NCBI GenBank assembly: GCA_025642065.1 | Contig: JAODUP010001286.1 | Coordinates: 1 to 64,000, forward strand | Source: Paralvinella palmiformis | Taxonomy: Eukaryota > Annelida > Polychaeta > Terebellida > Alvinellidae | Direction of reading: 5' to 3' | DNA: 64,000 nucleotides | Shown: one piece after another, positions 1 to 10,938 of the stretch | How positions within the stretch are numbered: the first letter of the stretch is position 1 | Layout of the letters: the number at the start of each line of letters is the position of its first letter | Notes under the pieces: model-generated | Told to the model about the DNA's origin: nothing | The model's database searches: none | What the model saw: the letters and a program-made list of their open reading frames with translations, nothing else | Made by a program: the position numbers and the translations under genes

Positions 1-1294
1 GAGGATGTATGTACACTGTCGAACTCAAATGACAAAGAACTGAACAACAATGGAAGAATATCAGATAAATGCAATTAATAGACAATATTTGAAAAGTACT
101 TCTAAGTAGGAACGAAACCATTCCAGTACCTTTCCTAATGAAAGAAAAATGTCCTCTAATCTAAAGAAAAAGTATAACCAATGCCGTAGACATATACAGA
201 ATACCAAGTATTATTGGCAGATTAATAAATTTACATAATATTAATTGTTTAGAACAGTTAGTACAAAGTGTGTTTTTTTACAAATGATTTTACAAAGACA
301 GCAATCATAGATCTCAGAATAAAACCTCATGGTAATGATTTATTTTATGTCTTTTGACTAACCTTAACAGAACATCTTGGCTCTGTTTCAAAGACAATAT
401 TTACACTCATAACAATAAATAGGTGGCTCAGTGATGATTAGTGAGTGATGTTTTACGACCACTTTTGTGCACATGGTAGGCTAAAATGGACCAAAGGTGA
501 TGATGCAAAGTAAAAAATGAAACAACCTTCAGATAAGCCCACGGCGAGATCCTAACATGGGTGGTAGAGATATGTGGTCCGACACGCTACTGCTAGACCA
601 CGGAGACTCAGTGTAAACACCTGAGTGTACGATGCATTAGGACTGGAAGTGATCGATTACAATGAAATTGGAAAACAAAATAGATTTAATTTTACATGCT
701 AATTAAATAAACACAAAAAGAAATGTTTTAATGTATCAATTTGTCACAATATACGAACATATTCGATATATTTGGATCTTTTAACGGTAACCCAAAATAT
801 TTCAATGTGATGTGATTTTGTTGCTTCATATTATATTTGTTTTTTGTTTTAATTCATATTTACAAATATATACATGATTTTTGGGTTTTATTCACATATC
901 TACCGTTTATATTCTTCAAATGTATAGTCTCATTAACAATATGTTAATATTTTTCAGCATATTCTAGTTGATTGATGAATAACGTTAACGATTGTTCCCC
1001 TGTATCGACATTACGATACATTAGTGAATTTATAATTAGATTATTATAAATTAGCTAGAAAGTAAATTATTATTAATATTTTATACGCCGAATGTTTGGT
1101 AATGACAAATAATTAGTTTTGTTGTGAAATTTGTTTTTGAAATAGTATTACTAAATCAAGCCATTAGTCTCCCTTTCTCCAATATTCCTATAAACAGTAA
1201 AGTCAATAGAATATTGCTACCCATTTAAAATATAGTTGTATATAATGCATTAAACATTTTGTAATTATTAGAGAAAGACTAATTTTGTATAACA
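1..1294. repeat. Left arm of a recent long duplication
   Basis: This stretch is nearly identical to 10169-11640, with only scattered substitutions and a few small indels apart from one 161-bp segment present only in the right arm. The match starts at the first base of the window, so the duplication may extend further left. It stops abruptly near 1294, where the two arms continue with unrelated sequence. The first 130 or so bases are a degraded minus-strand LINE reverse transcriptase, as in the right arm. The rest is AT-rich and non-coding and contains a SINE-B copy. The close identity makes this far younger than the other paralogous blocks in the window. Confidence 0.93.
434..606 (-). mobile_element. 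SINE-B (tRNA-derived SINE), left-arm copy
   Basis: Read on the minus strand, this starts with a degraded tRNA-like head containing the A-box-like TGGTCTAGCAGTAGCG. A conserved body follows (TATCTGAAGGTTGTTTCATT, then GTGCACAAAAGTGG). The same head and body occur at 29064-29257 and 32291-32440. The element is bracketed by a possible 7-bp target-site duplication, CTCAGTG, at 427-433 and 607-613. It is shared by both arms of the recent duplication (see 10766-10938), so it inserted before that duplication. No coding capacity is expected. Confidence 0.8.
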
Positions 1295-1710
1295 TGAAAT
1301 ATATAACCGGGGGGAGGTGGTGTATATCCACCAGGCGGAAAACGAGTGTGCATATCCAGTGGAAACGGATGTTCAAGCAACGGATCAAACTGCTGGTTAG
1401 TACTAACTGGAGTACTAGTAGGGCGGAGTGGTTTCCCAAAGGACAAACGTTGATACACTGAATCAGTCATGATGTTCAGATTATACTTACCTAAACAGCA
1501 CAACAAAATACAAATAAGCAACAGACACAGGAATCGTAAACACCTAGAAACAGGTGTCGTCTGTGGCAAAGCACAACGGAACTTGTTCACAATATAACCA
1601 CCCATATGCAGCCAGCACAAAATGAAACTAAAGGGGTACCTGAATGAACTACACATATCATAGAACGAAATCGGATGTGTGTATGACCTGGTATTAAGTG
1701 CTAAGTACAA
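1279..1710 (-). CDS. Candidate small membrane-protein exon with PPxY motif; unproven
   Basis: An open frame of 143 codons on the minus strand. It contains a strongly hydrophobic, cysteine-rich stretch around residues 58-73 (core RFLCLLLICILLCCLG). A polar and proline-rich tail follows, ending in TPPPPGY, which fits the PPxY ligand of WW domains. Right after the hydrophobic segment the minus strand reads TTTAG then GTAAGT, a good splice-donor consensus, so the hydrophobic part could be one exon and the frame may not continue as drawn. Single-pass proteins with cytoplasmic PPxY tails are a known architecture, but I do not recognise a family. The last codons and the stop lie in the duplicated block, which argues for chance. 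It may simply be an AT-context open frame. Confidence 0.22.
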   Translation of the reverse strand: MYLALNTRSYTHPISFYDMCSSFRYPFSFILCWLHMGGYIVNKFRCALPQTTPVSRCLRFLCLLLICILLCCLGKYNLNIMTDSVYQRLSFGKPLRPTSTPVSTNQQFDPLLEHPFPLDMHTRFPPGGYTPPPPGYIFHVIQN

Positions 1711-1853
1711 AACAACGCGAAGCTGTATAAACCTTATTATATATACTCACTGCCTCAAAGTTGCTCAGCTATTTGCCTCTATGTTGAAACGGTATCGCCA
1801 TCCCTTCGCAACAGTATGTGATATCAAACATTAAAAGGAACGCAATCAATGAT

Positions 1854-2220
1854 GGTTGGTTTTGTTGTTCGGGGAGAATCCCCAGGCTGTCGCTTAATCA
1901 GCACAGCCTCTATTTTGGAGTGGTTGAGAAATCTCCTCCCCCACCACTCACAGGGGAGCAGTACGGAAAGATGGAGCCGAAATACCCTGAGGGTGGTCAC
2001 TGCCAGAGTGTTTTACGTCCTCAGGGGGGGTTTTAACGTCCCCCCTTTATTTTAAATAATTCAGTGGAGACGGCAGCGCCATTTAACGTGGTCAGCCACC
2101 CACGATGTTGTGAGCCGAGCAATTAATCCCTGGAAAAGTTTCGACCTCTTGTGGGGTTCGAACCTGCGACCGTTGGCACCAAGTGCCGGGTGCTTAACCG
2201 CTAGGCCACCGGAGCTCACT
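1854..2220 (-). mobile_element. SINE-A, full-length tRNA-derived SINE with 12-bp target-site duplication
   Basis: On the minus strand the element opens with a clear tRNA-like head. An A box lies in GGTGGCCTAGCGGTTAAG and a perfect B box in GGTTCGAACCC, the internal RNA polymerase III promoter. The body is GC-richer than its surroundings and includes a run of C and G able to form a hairpin near 1980-2045. Perfect 12-bp direct repeats (GCAATCAATGAT) at 1842-1853 and 2221-2232 are the target-site duplication and fix both ends. Short frames on either strand inside it are not genes. Good preservation of the promoter boxes suggests a fairly young insertion. Confidence 0.9.
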
Positions 2221-2239
2221 GCAATCAATGATTGGCAAT

Positions 2240-4080
2240 GCAATCACACACTATCAGACAAACATACTAGTATTATGGGTTAGTATGAGATGAGGTGTGA
2301 AACGAATTAATAATAAATGAAACAAGCGCAAACCTAATTTTACTGTTTACTTACAAAATAACTGAGCTAAGTATACTATTACATACAAGATCATAATTCC
2401 CCAAATAAAGAACGATATTAACACAGCTACTACTTCACAGGTTTGGTTGGCGAACAAGTATACAACCTCATACAGCAATAATTTAAGTAAATGTCACAAT
2501 GTGATATAATATGATTTTCAAATTATAATGTAGTCCGATTGTGTATTATTAACACAAACACACGAATATTCAATGTCAATGTCTTCATCTGTATACCATC
2601 AACATGTGTAGATTATTTTGAAATTCTTAAATAACAGAATGTCTATGGTAAAATGCACAAGACAGAATTAATTATATGTGCGTGTAAACATTTCAAATAA
2701 CTGATTCACAAACGACGAAGTCTGAGATTAAAGTATTTCGTGACCTGTCAATCGTGTAACAGACCCCCCAGTTCATGTAAAAATCAACACGTGCTATAAC
2801 ACCATAGGAACCAGATGGTGTAGAACATACACATACGATGATAGCTAACCAGATGCACTACTGCACACGGTGCAACCATCCACAACACTCAATGAATAGC
2901 GAACTACACATTTCTTGATGTCCTAGCTGTGACAATCATTGGTGAAGACATCCCACGAAAGCCGAGTGATGTCAGTCTTGTTTCAGGCGTACACGCGGCG
3001 ATCAAAACAGCTGACTGGACGCAGCTCAGTTTCCTCAGCATTGTCTCAAGCCATGGGCAATAGCAGCGACACATGGAATTCACTTCCAGGCAGACACCAC
3101 TCGTCATAGAGCTGTGTTCATGGACATAGTGTGATCTCACCGATCACAACACACTGACGTCAGTTGGCAGCAATCTGAGACAATGGTTGGCACGAGTCAT
3201 TACACTTGGCTGACCAGCAAAACAACATACAAGCCAGGTGCAAGAATACCATGATATCGGAACAACATTCCACGAAGCTAGTAAAGTCAAAATGGCCCAA
3301 TTTTCCAGTACATTGCTATAACATCCACGGTAATAAAGTCCCAACCACACGTGCTAGGGGATTAATTTATATAGTCGTATTCTGTAATTTATTGACACCC
3401 AAATGCAGTAATTATATTTGCCACAACTATCACGCCCAAATTACAGAACACTTATCCACGCCTAGTTCAAGCACAGATGTCGGCGAAACATGTCCACAAC
3501 AACCAATCCAACTGTCCATGTAGCTTGCATAAAGGCTTTTCCACCAGATGATATGGTATTCTGAATGATTCCACCGCTGTCACCCACTGTCGCATAGTGC
3601 TTAGCCATTCAGCAGCATATCATAAGGCGTGATTTAATATGAACATTTATTGTCAAAAACACACAAGAGTTCGCTGGTCGCCATTACATCCTGTCCATCC
3701 CTTCCTCTTCAGTCTCACTGCCTAACTCCCACAACCCCCAGGGTGCGATCACATGATCATGATTATATACCCATTCCAGCTTCATGAGAGGGTGATAGAC
3801 TGCCCCATATTGCAATATGCATAGCTTCATAACACTTGGCTTATCACACCTGCCATAAGTTTTACTAGAAAGAAAAGTGTATGGTAAAACATTGAATTAT
3901 TTCTTTTTCTATTCAGATTGTGTCTGCATAACAAGTATTGAATTGTTAATCATTTAAACCAAGGCTCACACAAGGCAACAACCTATAATTCCACAACAAG
4001 ATTAAATGTATAATTACCATTACACCACAAGCCACAATGTTTTTCAGTCCGCTTGCAAACAATTACACTCTACATAAACC
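2240..4080. other. Unassigned region, no recognisable gene
   Basis: About 1.8 kb without a recognised element. The part from 2740 to 3800 is GC-richer than its flanks and carries short open frames on both strands (2904-3140 minus, 3206-3523 plus). None shows a domain or motif I can name. It could be an old DNA transposon or unique sequence. Confidence 0.4.
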
Positions 4081-4129
4081 GTTCCAGTAAAGGTTCACAA
4101 TTACATATCACTAAACATGGACAATGGAC

Positions 4130-4915
4130 ACAAGTAAGGTCACATCACTAACACTATTAGATGTTATGGAGCTTTTTACACGATTGATTATTCTATTCTT
4201 CTAGATCGCATATCTCATTGGTATGGCATATTGGGAACAGCACCCAATTTGGTTCGTTCATTCTTAATAAATAGGTTTTTCGCATTTCTGTGACATGTCG
4301 CTGCTGCGTCTATCGTGTTAATTACCATCGTCAAATATTTCGCTATATTTCTCTTTCCCTCGCCAAAATCCTTGCTATAGCATTCATTACTAGTAGGCTT
4401 GATTACTGCAACTCTCTTCTTTACAACTGCGCATCTAAGGCTATTCTAAAACTTCAGTGTGTTCAGAACTGCTTAGCTAGGGTTGTTAAAAAGGTATCCT
4501 CGGTTTTCTCATTCTATGCCACACTTGAAATATCTTCATTGGCTTCCTGTTCAATATCGGATCATTTCCAAACTCTCTACCATTGCCTATCAAACTCTTT
4601 CTTCCGGAGAACCTACGTATCTATTTTTCATGCTTTCTCTAGCATCCAAACCCAAAGAGTTCCGTTCATATGGTTTTCACATATTGTCTGTTCCCATGAT
4701 TTAAATTTATGCTGGGATTCGTGTTTTTAGTTGCTCTCCCTACTCTTTGGAATTCACTCCCTGAACATGTTAAGTTATCAAATAGCATAGTTTTTTTCCG
4801 TCGCCATTTGAAACTCACCGTTTTAGACTTGATTATCCCTCCTAAGTTTCCTGCATCAGGTCATTTCTTAATGAATTATGCAGTTTAACGTGATTAAGAG
4901 TTTTCCCACCCGATT
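4130..4915 (+). mobile_element. L2/CR1-like LINE reverse-transcriptase relic, internally deleted
   Basis: At 4140-4270 the plus strand encodes a degraded palm segment of a non-LTR reverse transcriptase. It matches the family pattern LLD.S.AFDTIDHSIL, then WYGI.GTAP.WFRS. The next coding (from 4290) is already the thumb and C-terminal part: LSLAKILAIAFITSRLDYCN, LQCVQNCLARVV, LHWLPVQYRIISK, then LWNSLPEHVK in a shifted frame. The section that should hold the PQGS and catalytic DD motifs is missing, and at least one frameshift occurs near 4485. The domain order and phrasing fit the L2/CR1 group of the Jockey superfamily. The element is non-functional. Confidence 0.88.
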
Positions 4916-5430
4916 TACTAGGTGCAGCCAGTTTATTCATTCTAACACTCATACAAGAAACAAACATCGAAGAAATGTACGTTTCTGTGAGACCACAAGA
5001 CGTTTGCTTCTCTGAGAATCCACGTTGAGGGTATTAATGCTCTGACAAGGCAAATATGCAGGATACTGGGCTGGCAGGTCACCAATCATATTGATAATAC
5101 AATATTTGAATGTTGGAAATGCACATATTATCTACGACAAGAGAAACAATAATTGCGCTGCAATTACTATTATACTCTACTTTATGAAAATCTAGGGACA
5201 GTCATCGGGTAGCAAAAAAAGATAAGTATTATATTTTGAGAAATGCTCATATCACATAACACAATATATATTAGTCATTATCCTTTCGTAGGATAGGTGA
5301 CTTTTGTTATTATAATCAAGCATTAAGTATTATGTCTTTATAATATTATTATTACAAAAGAGCATGCCTTTGAAAATAATAATAGCTATATTATAAATTA
5401 AGTAATTGTTATTTCTAAATAGTTAACTCA
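4916..5430. other. AT-rich spacer, nothing recognised
   Basis: AT-rich sequence with scattered short (TTA)n tracts. No coding, RNA or element signature was seen before module a begins at about 5430. Confidence 0.4.
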
Positions 5431-6114
5431 TTGTGTAATTAAATCTTCAGGAAATGTTTTCCACTCGCAGTCACATTTCTTGTGTGTATTTTATGTTTTG
5501 GGGATATAATATCCCGTGTTTTAAATATGTATTCCTCTTCTACAAAGTCTCTGAATAAGACTCACCTAAACCCATGGTTCACCTAACGCCATCTCCGTAC
5601 AGAATATTTAATTTAAAATGAATTCCTAAAATGCTTAGGTGCTTTAATTAACCAACTTTACGTTAATAAAACTAATTTTTAAGCTACATGAAAACGTTAC
5701 CTGATTGTAGATATAAGAAAAAGATCGAGAGAAAACTGGAAGTCTTTTAAGTTCTTAAACAATGTAAAATGCAACGTTTATTGTTTGTAGGGTAAGAGTA
5801 GTACTATTGTATAAATGAATGATTATATAGGTATAATATCATACCCACAGATCGTGTTATTCATTCGAAAATCATATTTATATACTAGACATGTACATTA
5901 ACTATATTTCCAGTTGCATTTAAATGTGTAGTCCTCTGGAAATCCGTAATAAAATTTAACTGACCAGTCTAAATATTGAACTGAGGTAAATTACTAAAGA
6001 TCAATCGCAATTCATTTGTGTCCATATCTGCTTCACGTTCATACATATGTTATATGTGGGAGTGCCAATGTTGAACTACTCTATGGAGACTGTTTTAAAT
6101 AGTTAGACTATCAC

Positions 6115-6127
6115 GGGGGGGGGGGGG
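6115..6127. repeat. Poly-G run
   Basis: An uninterrupted run of about a dozen G residues, an unusual composition for this AT-rich sequence. Confidence 0.9.
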
Positions 6128-6537
6128 CCGGCATAGTTACTTGTTTATATATAATTCAACAAAGTCTTTATTATTTGTTTCCAATGTGTCGACAACACCA
6201 CATCACAGCATTAATGTCGTAAAAGGCTTTCTTCTCTCTCGCCATATATTTTAGAATTTTGGTGATTAACTTTATTTCATTTCTCAGAATTAGTTTAGTT
6301 CAGTACGTCTCTGTAAAATACGATAATAAAGAAAATAAATGTTGTAAATAAAAATAATATTGAATAAGAAATGTGTAGTACAACATAATGTATACTGATT
6401 AGCTAACTGAACAATTAAAATGTATAATATTACACGTCGAAATGTGTACGCCTCAATAAATATATATGTCGACATAATGATTGCGTTTTGTTGAATTTGC
6501 TATAACATTATTGAGTTAGAGTAAAGGTATCTGTCAA

Positions 6538-6563
6538 TTATATATATATATATATATATATAT
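6538..6563. repeat. (TA)n microsatellite
   Basis: Short perfect TA dinucleotide array inside module a. Confidence 0.9.
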
Positions 6564-7049
6564 CCTCATATTTACAATTTAAGTGATTTCCAAAGATGAT
6601 ATGATAAGCGACACTTTTATTTAAGTTTTCTAATTTCCAAATAAATTAAAACATATTAAACCAAAAATGAATTGTTCTATCCTTTTTGATGACTCACAAG
6701 ATAATTCTACATGTTATACAGAAGCAATATAAATGTGAGAAATAGTTTATGTGGCCCTTTACGATGCAGTACATGTAGTCTCAAATCACAGACATATCCT
6801 TTAAAAGGAGCCTTTCAGGGAGGACAAATTTGGTTTGATGTCGCCAACTGTCGGCGGGTAGCCTCGTCGGATTAGTTTTTAGATGCCGAACACGTTTAAT
6901 CAGGATCGTGTTCTGGACAGATAGCAAACGTCGGAGTCTCATTAAATCACGTCAATTAACTAGACTTACCTCAGCCCAGAGAGTAATAACAAACACTAAA
7001 TAATGTAATTTCTCTGTGACAGCCTCAGACAGTTTGCAAATAGCTACTT

Positions 7050-7380
7050 AGTCAGTAAATCGGTCGGTTAGTAAGTCAGTCAGCCGGCCAGTCTTTCATT
7101 TAAAAACTCAGTCAATCAGTCAATACGTCAGCCAGTCATTAATTCATTCAGTCATTCATTCATTCATTCATTCATTCATTCAATTAGTCAGTTAGTCAGT
7201 CAGCCAGTAAGTCAGTAATTCATTCAGTCAGTCAATAACCTAATTTTCAAATTAGTTAATCAACGTATTTATTTTTCTCTCCTTTATACGACCTATATAG
7301 CTATTAATTGATTCATTCCTTAGTTACTTAGTTTATTCATTTATTCAGTCACTATGTCAGTCAGCTAATAAGTCAGTCAG
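7050..7380. repeat. Degenerate TCAG/TTCA tetranucleotide tract
   Basis: Many copies of the tetramers GTCA and ATTC, the purest part being a (ATTC)n run around 7140-7180. A similar tract follows the same landmark in the paralogue near 38190-38370, so the simple repeat is older than the duplication. Confidence 0.85.
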
Positions 7381-7703
7381 ATATTTACTTGTTATGTTTG
7401 ATTATGAATTAGATAGTTAGAGAAAACGCTTCCCTAGCTTACTGAACCTACGTGGTGCACCTCTCTGGTCTATAGTGGACTGATAGTTCATGGGGTGTTT
7501 CATTTATATCTTCGCATAGTTATCTGTGAAGCCCGCTGGCTCTATATAGCCCACCGTGTCCACAAAAGAGGCTTTCAGGTAGAAATATTACAACAACATC
7601 GTTCGACGTATGCGTTCAGTGCATTAGTCTTACATTTTATCAATTCTTAGCGAAACCCAGTTATACTTCCCAGCATAATTGAACAATTAACTATATAATT
7701 GTT

Positions 7704-7731
7704 ATAATAATAATAATAATAATAATAATAC
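7704..7731. repeat. (AAT)n microsatellite
   Basis: About nine perfect ATA/AAT units in AT-rich sequence. Confidence 0.9.
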
Positions 7732-8339
7732 AGTAAACTTCCGTTATATAGAATTTGAAGGGACCTGTGTAATTACTTCAAATTATCCGTACTTCGAAAA
7801 TTCGTGATTTTTTAACAGTATCTTCAGAAGAATGTTAAAAATTTGGCGACTTTGTTGCTAGGTTACCCTATTTTATCTTATTTTCGCCCACTTGAGATGC
7901 CCAAATAATACCTTTTTTTTCAAAGTATTTCATCATATATTTACGTGAAAAAATGGGTGACATGTGAGTGTATTTTAGAATTGAATTGCATATTTGTGGC
8001 AAACTGTTGGAGGTAATTATACACAGCCTTCACAGACAAATTTATGCGTGTAATTGTGAAACATAATCAGATGTGCGATGCTGGTAAGTGCAATCGATAT
8101 TTTGTGACACATGAAGTAAATCGCTCTTGATCAAATACATAGATCAAAGATATATACCTACATCAAGTGTTTTGTCGGTTTGTATTGCAAACAATAGAAT
8201 TCGATTTATCAGGCATAATGTACATGCATTTTAAGTCCACGGGACACCAAAATATCTTCGATAAAAAAATTTATATTTGATGAATTCGATTAACCGATGT
8301 TAGTTACTATTAGTAGTCACTTCGACTACTAGTTCACAC

Positions 8340-9090
8340 ATGCATTCTGGCACCATATCATTAATAGATTTATAAGTTATTAATAAAATCCTGAAATAGA
8401 TACGATGTCTAACAGGTAGCCAATGCATTTTTTGAAGAATTGGGGTGATATGATTATCTTTCGAGTATTTGTCACTATGCTGAAGGCGATTAATGCTATA
8501 GTCAGATATGCTATATAATAGGGAGTTACAATATCTATACGAGATGTAACAAACACATGGACTACAGTTACAAGAGCTGCTTGTGTCAAGAATGCTTTTA
8601 ACTAGTGGATGTTCTTAAGATGGCAATAGGCAACTCGGCATGCTGATATATGTTCATATATGTTAATACATTGGTAAAAAATAATCCCTATATTATTTAC
8701 TGACTTATTAGGGGTAATCGAAGATGCACCCATCTGTAATGCTGGTGTCTTTAGGGATTTAACACAATGTGGTGATGCCAAATATATAATATTTGTTTTA
8801 TTATCATTTAGTTTTAGAATATTTTTAGTCATCCATAGCCGAATATCGGCAATACAATGTTCTAAATTCTTCAAGGAAGAGGAGAAATTTAACTCATTAT
8901 CAGGATCCAGTGATATATACAGCTGTGTGTCATCAGTATACAAGTGATATTTAACCCCATATCGCTGCTTAATAATCCCAAGAGGACGGGTATACATTCT
9001 GAAAACTAGAGGACCAAGAATTGAACCTTGTGGTACATCAGATAACAAAAACTGAATGTCAGATAAAATATCATGAACAGACACCCTCTA
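8340..9090 (-). mobile_element. CR1/L2-like LINE reverse-transcriptase relic (LINE b family)
   Basis: A 160-codon minus-strand frame (9084 to 8602) carries DVPQGSILGPLVF, then YHLYTDDTQLYIS, then WMTKNILKLNDNKTNIIYL. These are the conserved PQGS and catalytic palm motifs and the following thumb of CR1/L2 reverse transcriptases. The usual A/V of the xADD box is T, but both aspartates remain. The C-terminal part continues to about 8345 in broken frames, with HITPILQKMHWLP and ITYKSINDM recognisable by family pattern. The N-terminal endonuclease and fingers are missing. Closely related minus-strand pieces lie at 9420-10280, 38750-39480, 58070-58800 and 61950-62120. Flanking sequence matches unit paralogues, so it sits inside the long repeat. 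Confidence 0.92.
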
Positions 9091-9159
9091 GTAGCGTTAT
9101 TTCAGATAGGATTAAAATCATTCAAGTACTTCACCTGACAGACCAAACACTTAACTGTT

Positions 9160-9230
9160 GCTTATCTTCTCATAGATCCAGCCATCGTGTGAAAGTCCAA
9201 CAAAGACGAACCTAGCTTGAGTCTTAGGAA
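9160..9230. repeat. Short conserved block of the long unit
   Basis: Matches 38555-38620: both contain a GTTG.T....TCTC.TA segment, then CATC.TGTGAAAGT..AACAAA.ACGAACCTAGC, followed by a run of AAT/TAA units. This supports collinearity of the two unit copies across the LINE b insertion. Confidence 0.75.
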
Positions 9231-9286
<56 letters not shown>

Positions 9287-9296
9287 TAATAATAAA
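9229..9296. repeat. (AAT)n microsatellite
   Basis: About 22 nearly perfect AAT units, with one C interruption near the right end. Read on the minus strand it encodes only an isoleucine run, so the frame across it is not a gene. Confidence 0.95.
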
Positions 9297-9419
9297 CAAA
9301 GGACCGTTACTAGTATGCGCAATACCCTGTATAAGATGTGTATAAAAACGCGGCAACAAATATGAACGATAAACCATATTCATCGGTGAAATCGCCCATG
9401 AACTGATATTGTTTTAGAA

Positions 9420-10280
9420 AAGATCCAACCATTTTTTTTAAGTTTGCAGGATGACACTTTATTGAACACGAGTTCACAGTAGTATTCTAGTACCAGGTGA
9501 TTAATAAGATTATAAGTAATTCTTGAATTATGTACACTGCCTAAGATGTAGATGTAGATGGAGATCTTGATGCATCCTTAGATGCATTTCTTGAAGGACT
9601 GGGCTGATGTGATTATATTTTACAGCATTTGTCATCCTATAAATGCACCTTTATGAATTCACTGAAGGCTATTGATATTACAATCAGCTATGCCATATAC
9701 GTGGCCGTTATAATATTGTATACGAGATGTAACAAAGGTATCGGCCACGGTAAGAACCAACGGTTTCTTATGTCAAGAAAGATTTAAGGCAGTGGAAGTC
9801 TTTAAGATGGTACTAGGAAGGTCAGCATAATGATGCAATAAGTTCATACTTATTAACAATTTTGTCAAAAATAATCGTTAAATGTTTTACTCACTCATTA
9901 AGAGTAACGGGTGATGCAACAAACTATAATACTATGATACTGATGTTTTTAGCTAAATAGTTGATTTATCTTTATTTAATTTTAAAATCTTTGAGTTGGC
10001 CATAAGTGAATATCAGCAATACATGACTAGAGTATGTAAGTATGTAATACAATTTTGAAGCAAGAAAAGAATTAAGTAATTGTCAACATTCAGTGATATT
10101 TACAGCTTTGCGTCCTCGGAATAATATATATATATATATAATCCCATATTTATGCACATTGACCCGAGGAGGATGTATGTACACTGTCGAACTCAAATGA
10201 CAAAGAACTGAACAACAATGGAAGCATCTCAGATAAATGCAATTAATAGACAATATTTGAAAGGTACTTCTAAGTAGGAA
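9420..10280 (-). mobile_element. Second, strongly degraded copy of LINE b
   Basis: No long frame survives, but the nucleotide order matches the neighbouring LINE at 8340-9090. The C-terminal landmark (ATTAATA.GATT.TAAGT..TTCTTGAA) is near 9500, followed by the ...TTCTTGAAGGACTGGGCTGATGTGATTAT segment. Near 10140-10200 comes the segment that corresponds to the PQGS region (CCCGAGGAGG.TGTATGTACACT compared with the ...AAGAGGACGGGTATACATTCT of the first copy). Its right part is included in the recent duplication. Confidence 0.7.
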
Positions 10281-10415
10281 CGAAACCATTCCAGTACCTT
10301 TCCTGATACAAAGAAAAATGTCTTCTAATCTAAAGAAAAAGTATAACCAATGCCGTAGACAAATACAGAATACCAAGTATTATTGGCAGATTAATAAATT
10401 TACATAATATTAATT

Positions 10416-10576
10416 TCATTACTTGAGCTAAGGCTGTTCCCATGCTTTGAATACACATATATGCATATTGTCCTGATTCATTAAGACTATCATAGAATAA
10501 GTATTCCCTTAGACGAAAAGCAACTGCGTTTCTATAATGTTTGATAAAATGTACAATTTGCAACATGTCTGTAATT
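10416..10576. other. Segment missing from the left duplicate (microhomology deletion)
   Basis: The left arm joins directly at position 246. The segment is bounded by the tetranucleotide AATT on both sides (10412-10415 and 10573-10576), and one AATT remains in the left arm. This is the pattern of a deletion between short direct repeats. An insertion here is less likely because the segment shows no element ends. Confidence 0.7.
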
Positions 10577-10765
10577 GTTTAGAACAGTTAGTACAAAGTG
10601 TTGTTTTTTTACAAATGATTTTACAAAGACAGCAATCATAGATCTCAGAATAAAACCCTCCTGGTAATGATTTATTTTATGTCTTTTGACTAACCTTAAC
10701 AGAACATCTTGGCTCTGTTTCAAAGACAATATTTACACTCATAACAATAAATAGGTGGCTCAGTG

Positions 10766-10938
10766 ATGATTAGTGAGTGATGTTTTACGACCACTTTTGT
10801 GCACATGGTAGGCTAAAATGGACCAAAGGTGATGATGCAAAGTAAAAAATTAAACAATCTTCAGATAAGCCCACGGCGAGATCCTAACATGGGTGGTAGA
10901 GATATGTGGTCCGACACGCTACTGCTAGACCACGGAGA
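10766..10938 (-). mobile_element. SINE-B, right-arm copy
   Basis: Same element, orientation and 7-bp flanking repeat (CTCAGTG at 10759-10765 and 10939-10945) as 434-606. It is a passenger of the duplication, not an independent insertion. Confidence 0.8.

Larger units (their letters stand above)
5430..7640 (+). repeat. Module a, first copy, of the long paralogous unit
   Basis: Collinear with 36790-38520. Shared landmarks in order are a ...TATTCcTCtTC.ACAaAGTCTCTGAATaa. segment near 5530, TTTAGATGCCGAa.a.gTT.AAT.AGGATCGTGTT near 6880, GCTACTTAGT.AGTAA near 7045 followed by TCAG-rich simple sequence, and a GCGT..GTGCAT segment near 7610. Identity is moderate with many indels, so the duplication is old. 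No coding potential is seen. In both places a minus-strand LINE follows. Confidence 0.65.

Noticed and set aside
2143..2215. Possible functional tRNA gene on the minus strand
   Set aside because: It has A and B boxes but is the head of a SINE with a clear body and target-site duplications.
1818..2243. Short frames on both strands (60-72 codons)
   Set aside because: They lie inside or across SINE-A and have no independent support.
3206..3523. A 105-codon plus-strand frame in the GC-richer part of 2.7-3.8 kb
   Set aside because: No recognisable domain, no good start context or splice sites; the minus strand has frames of similar quality.
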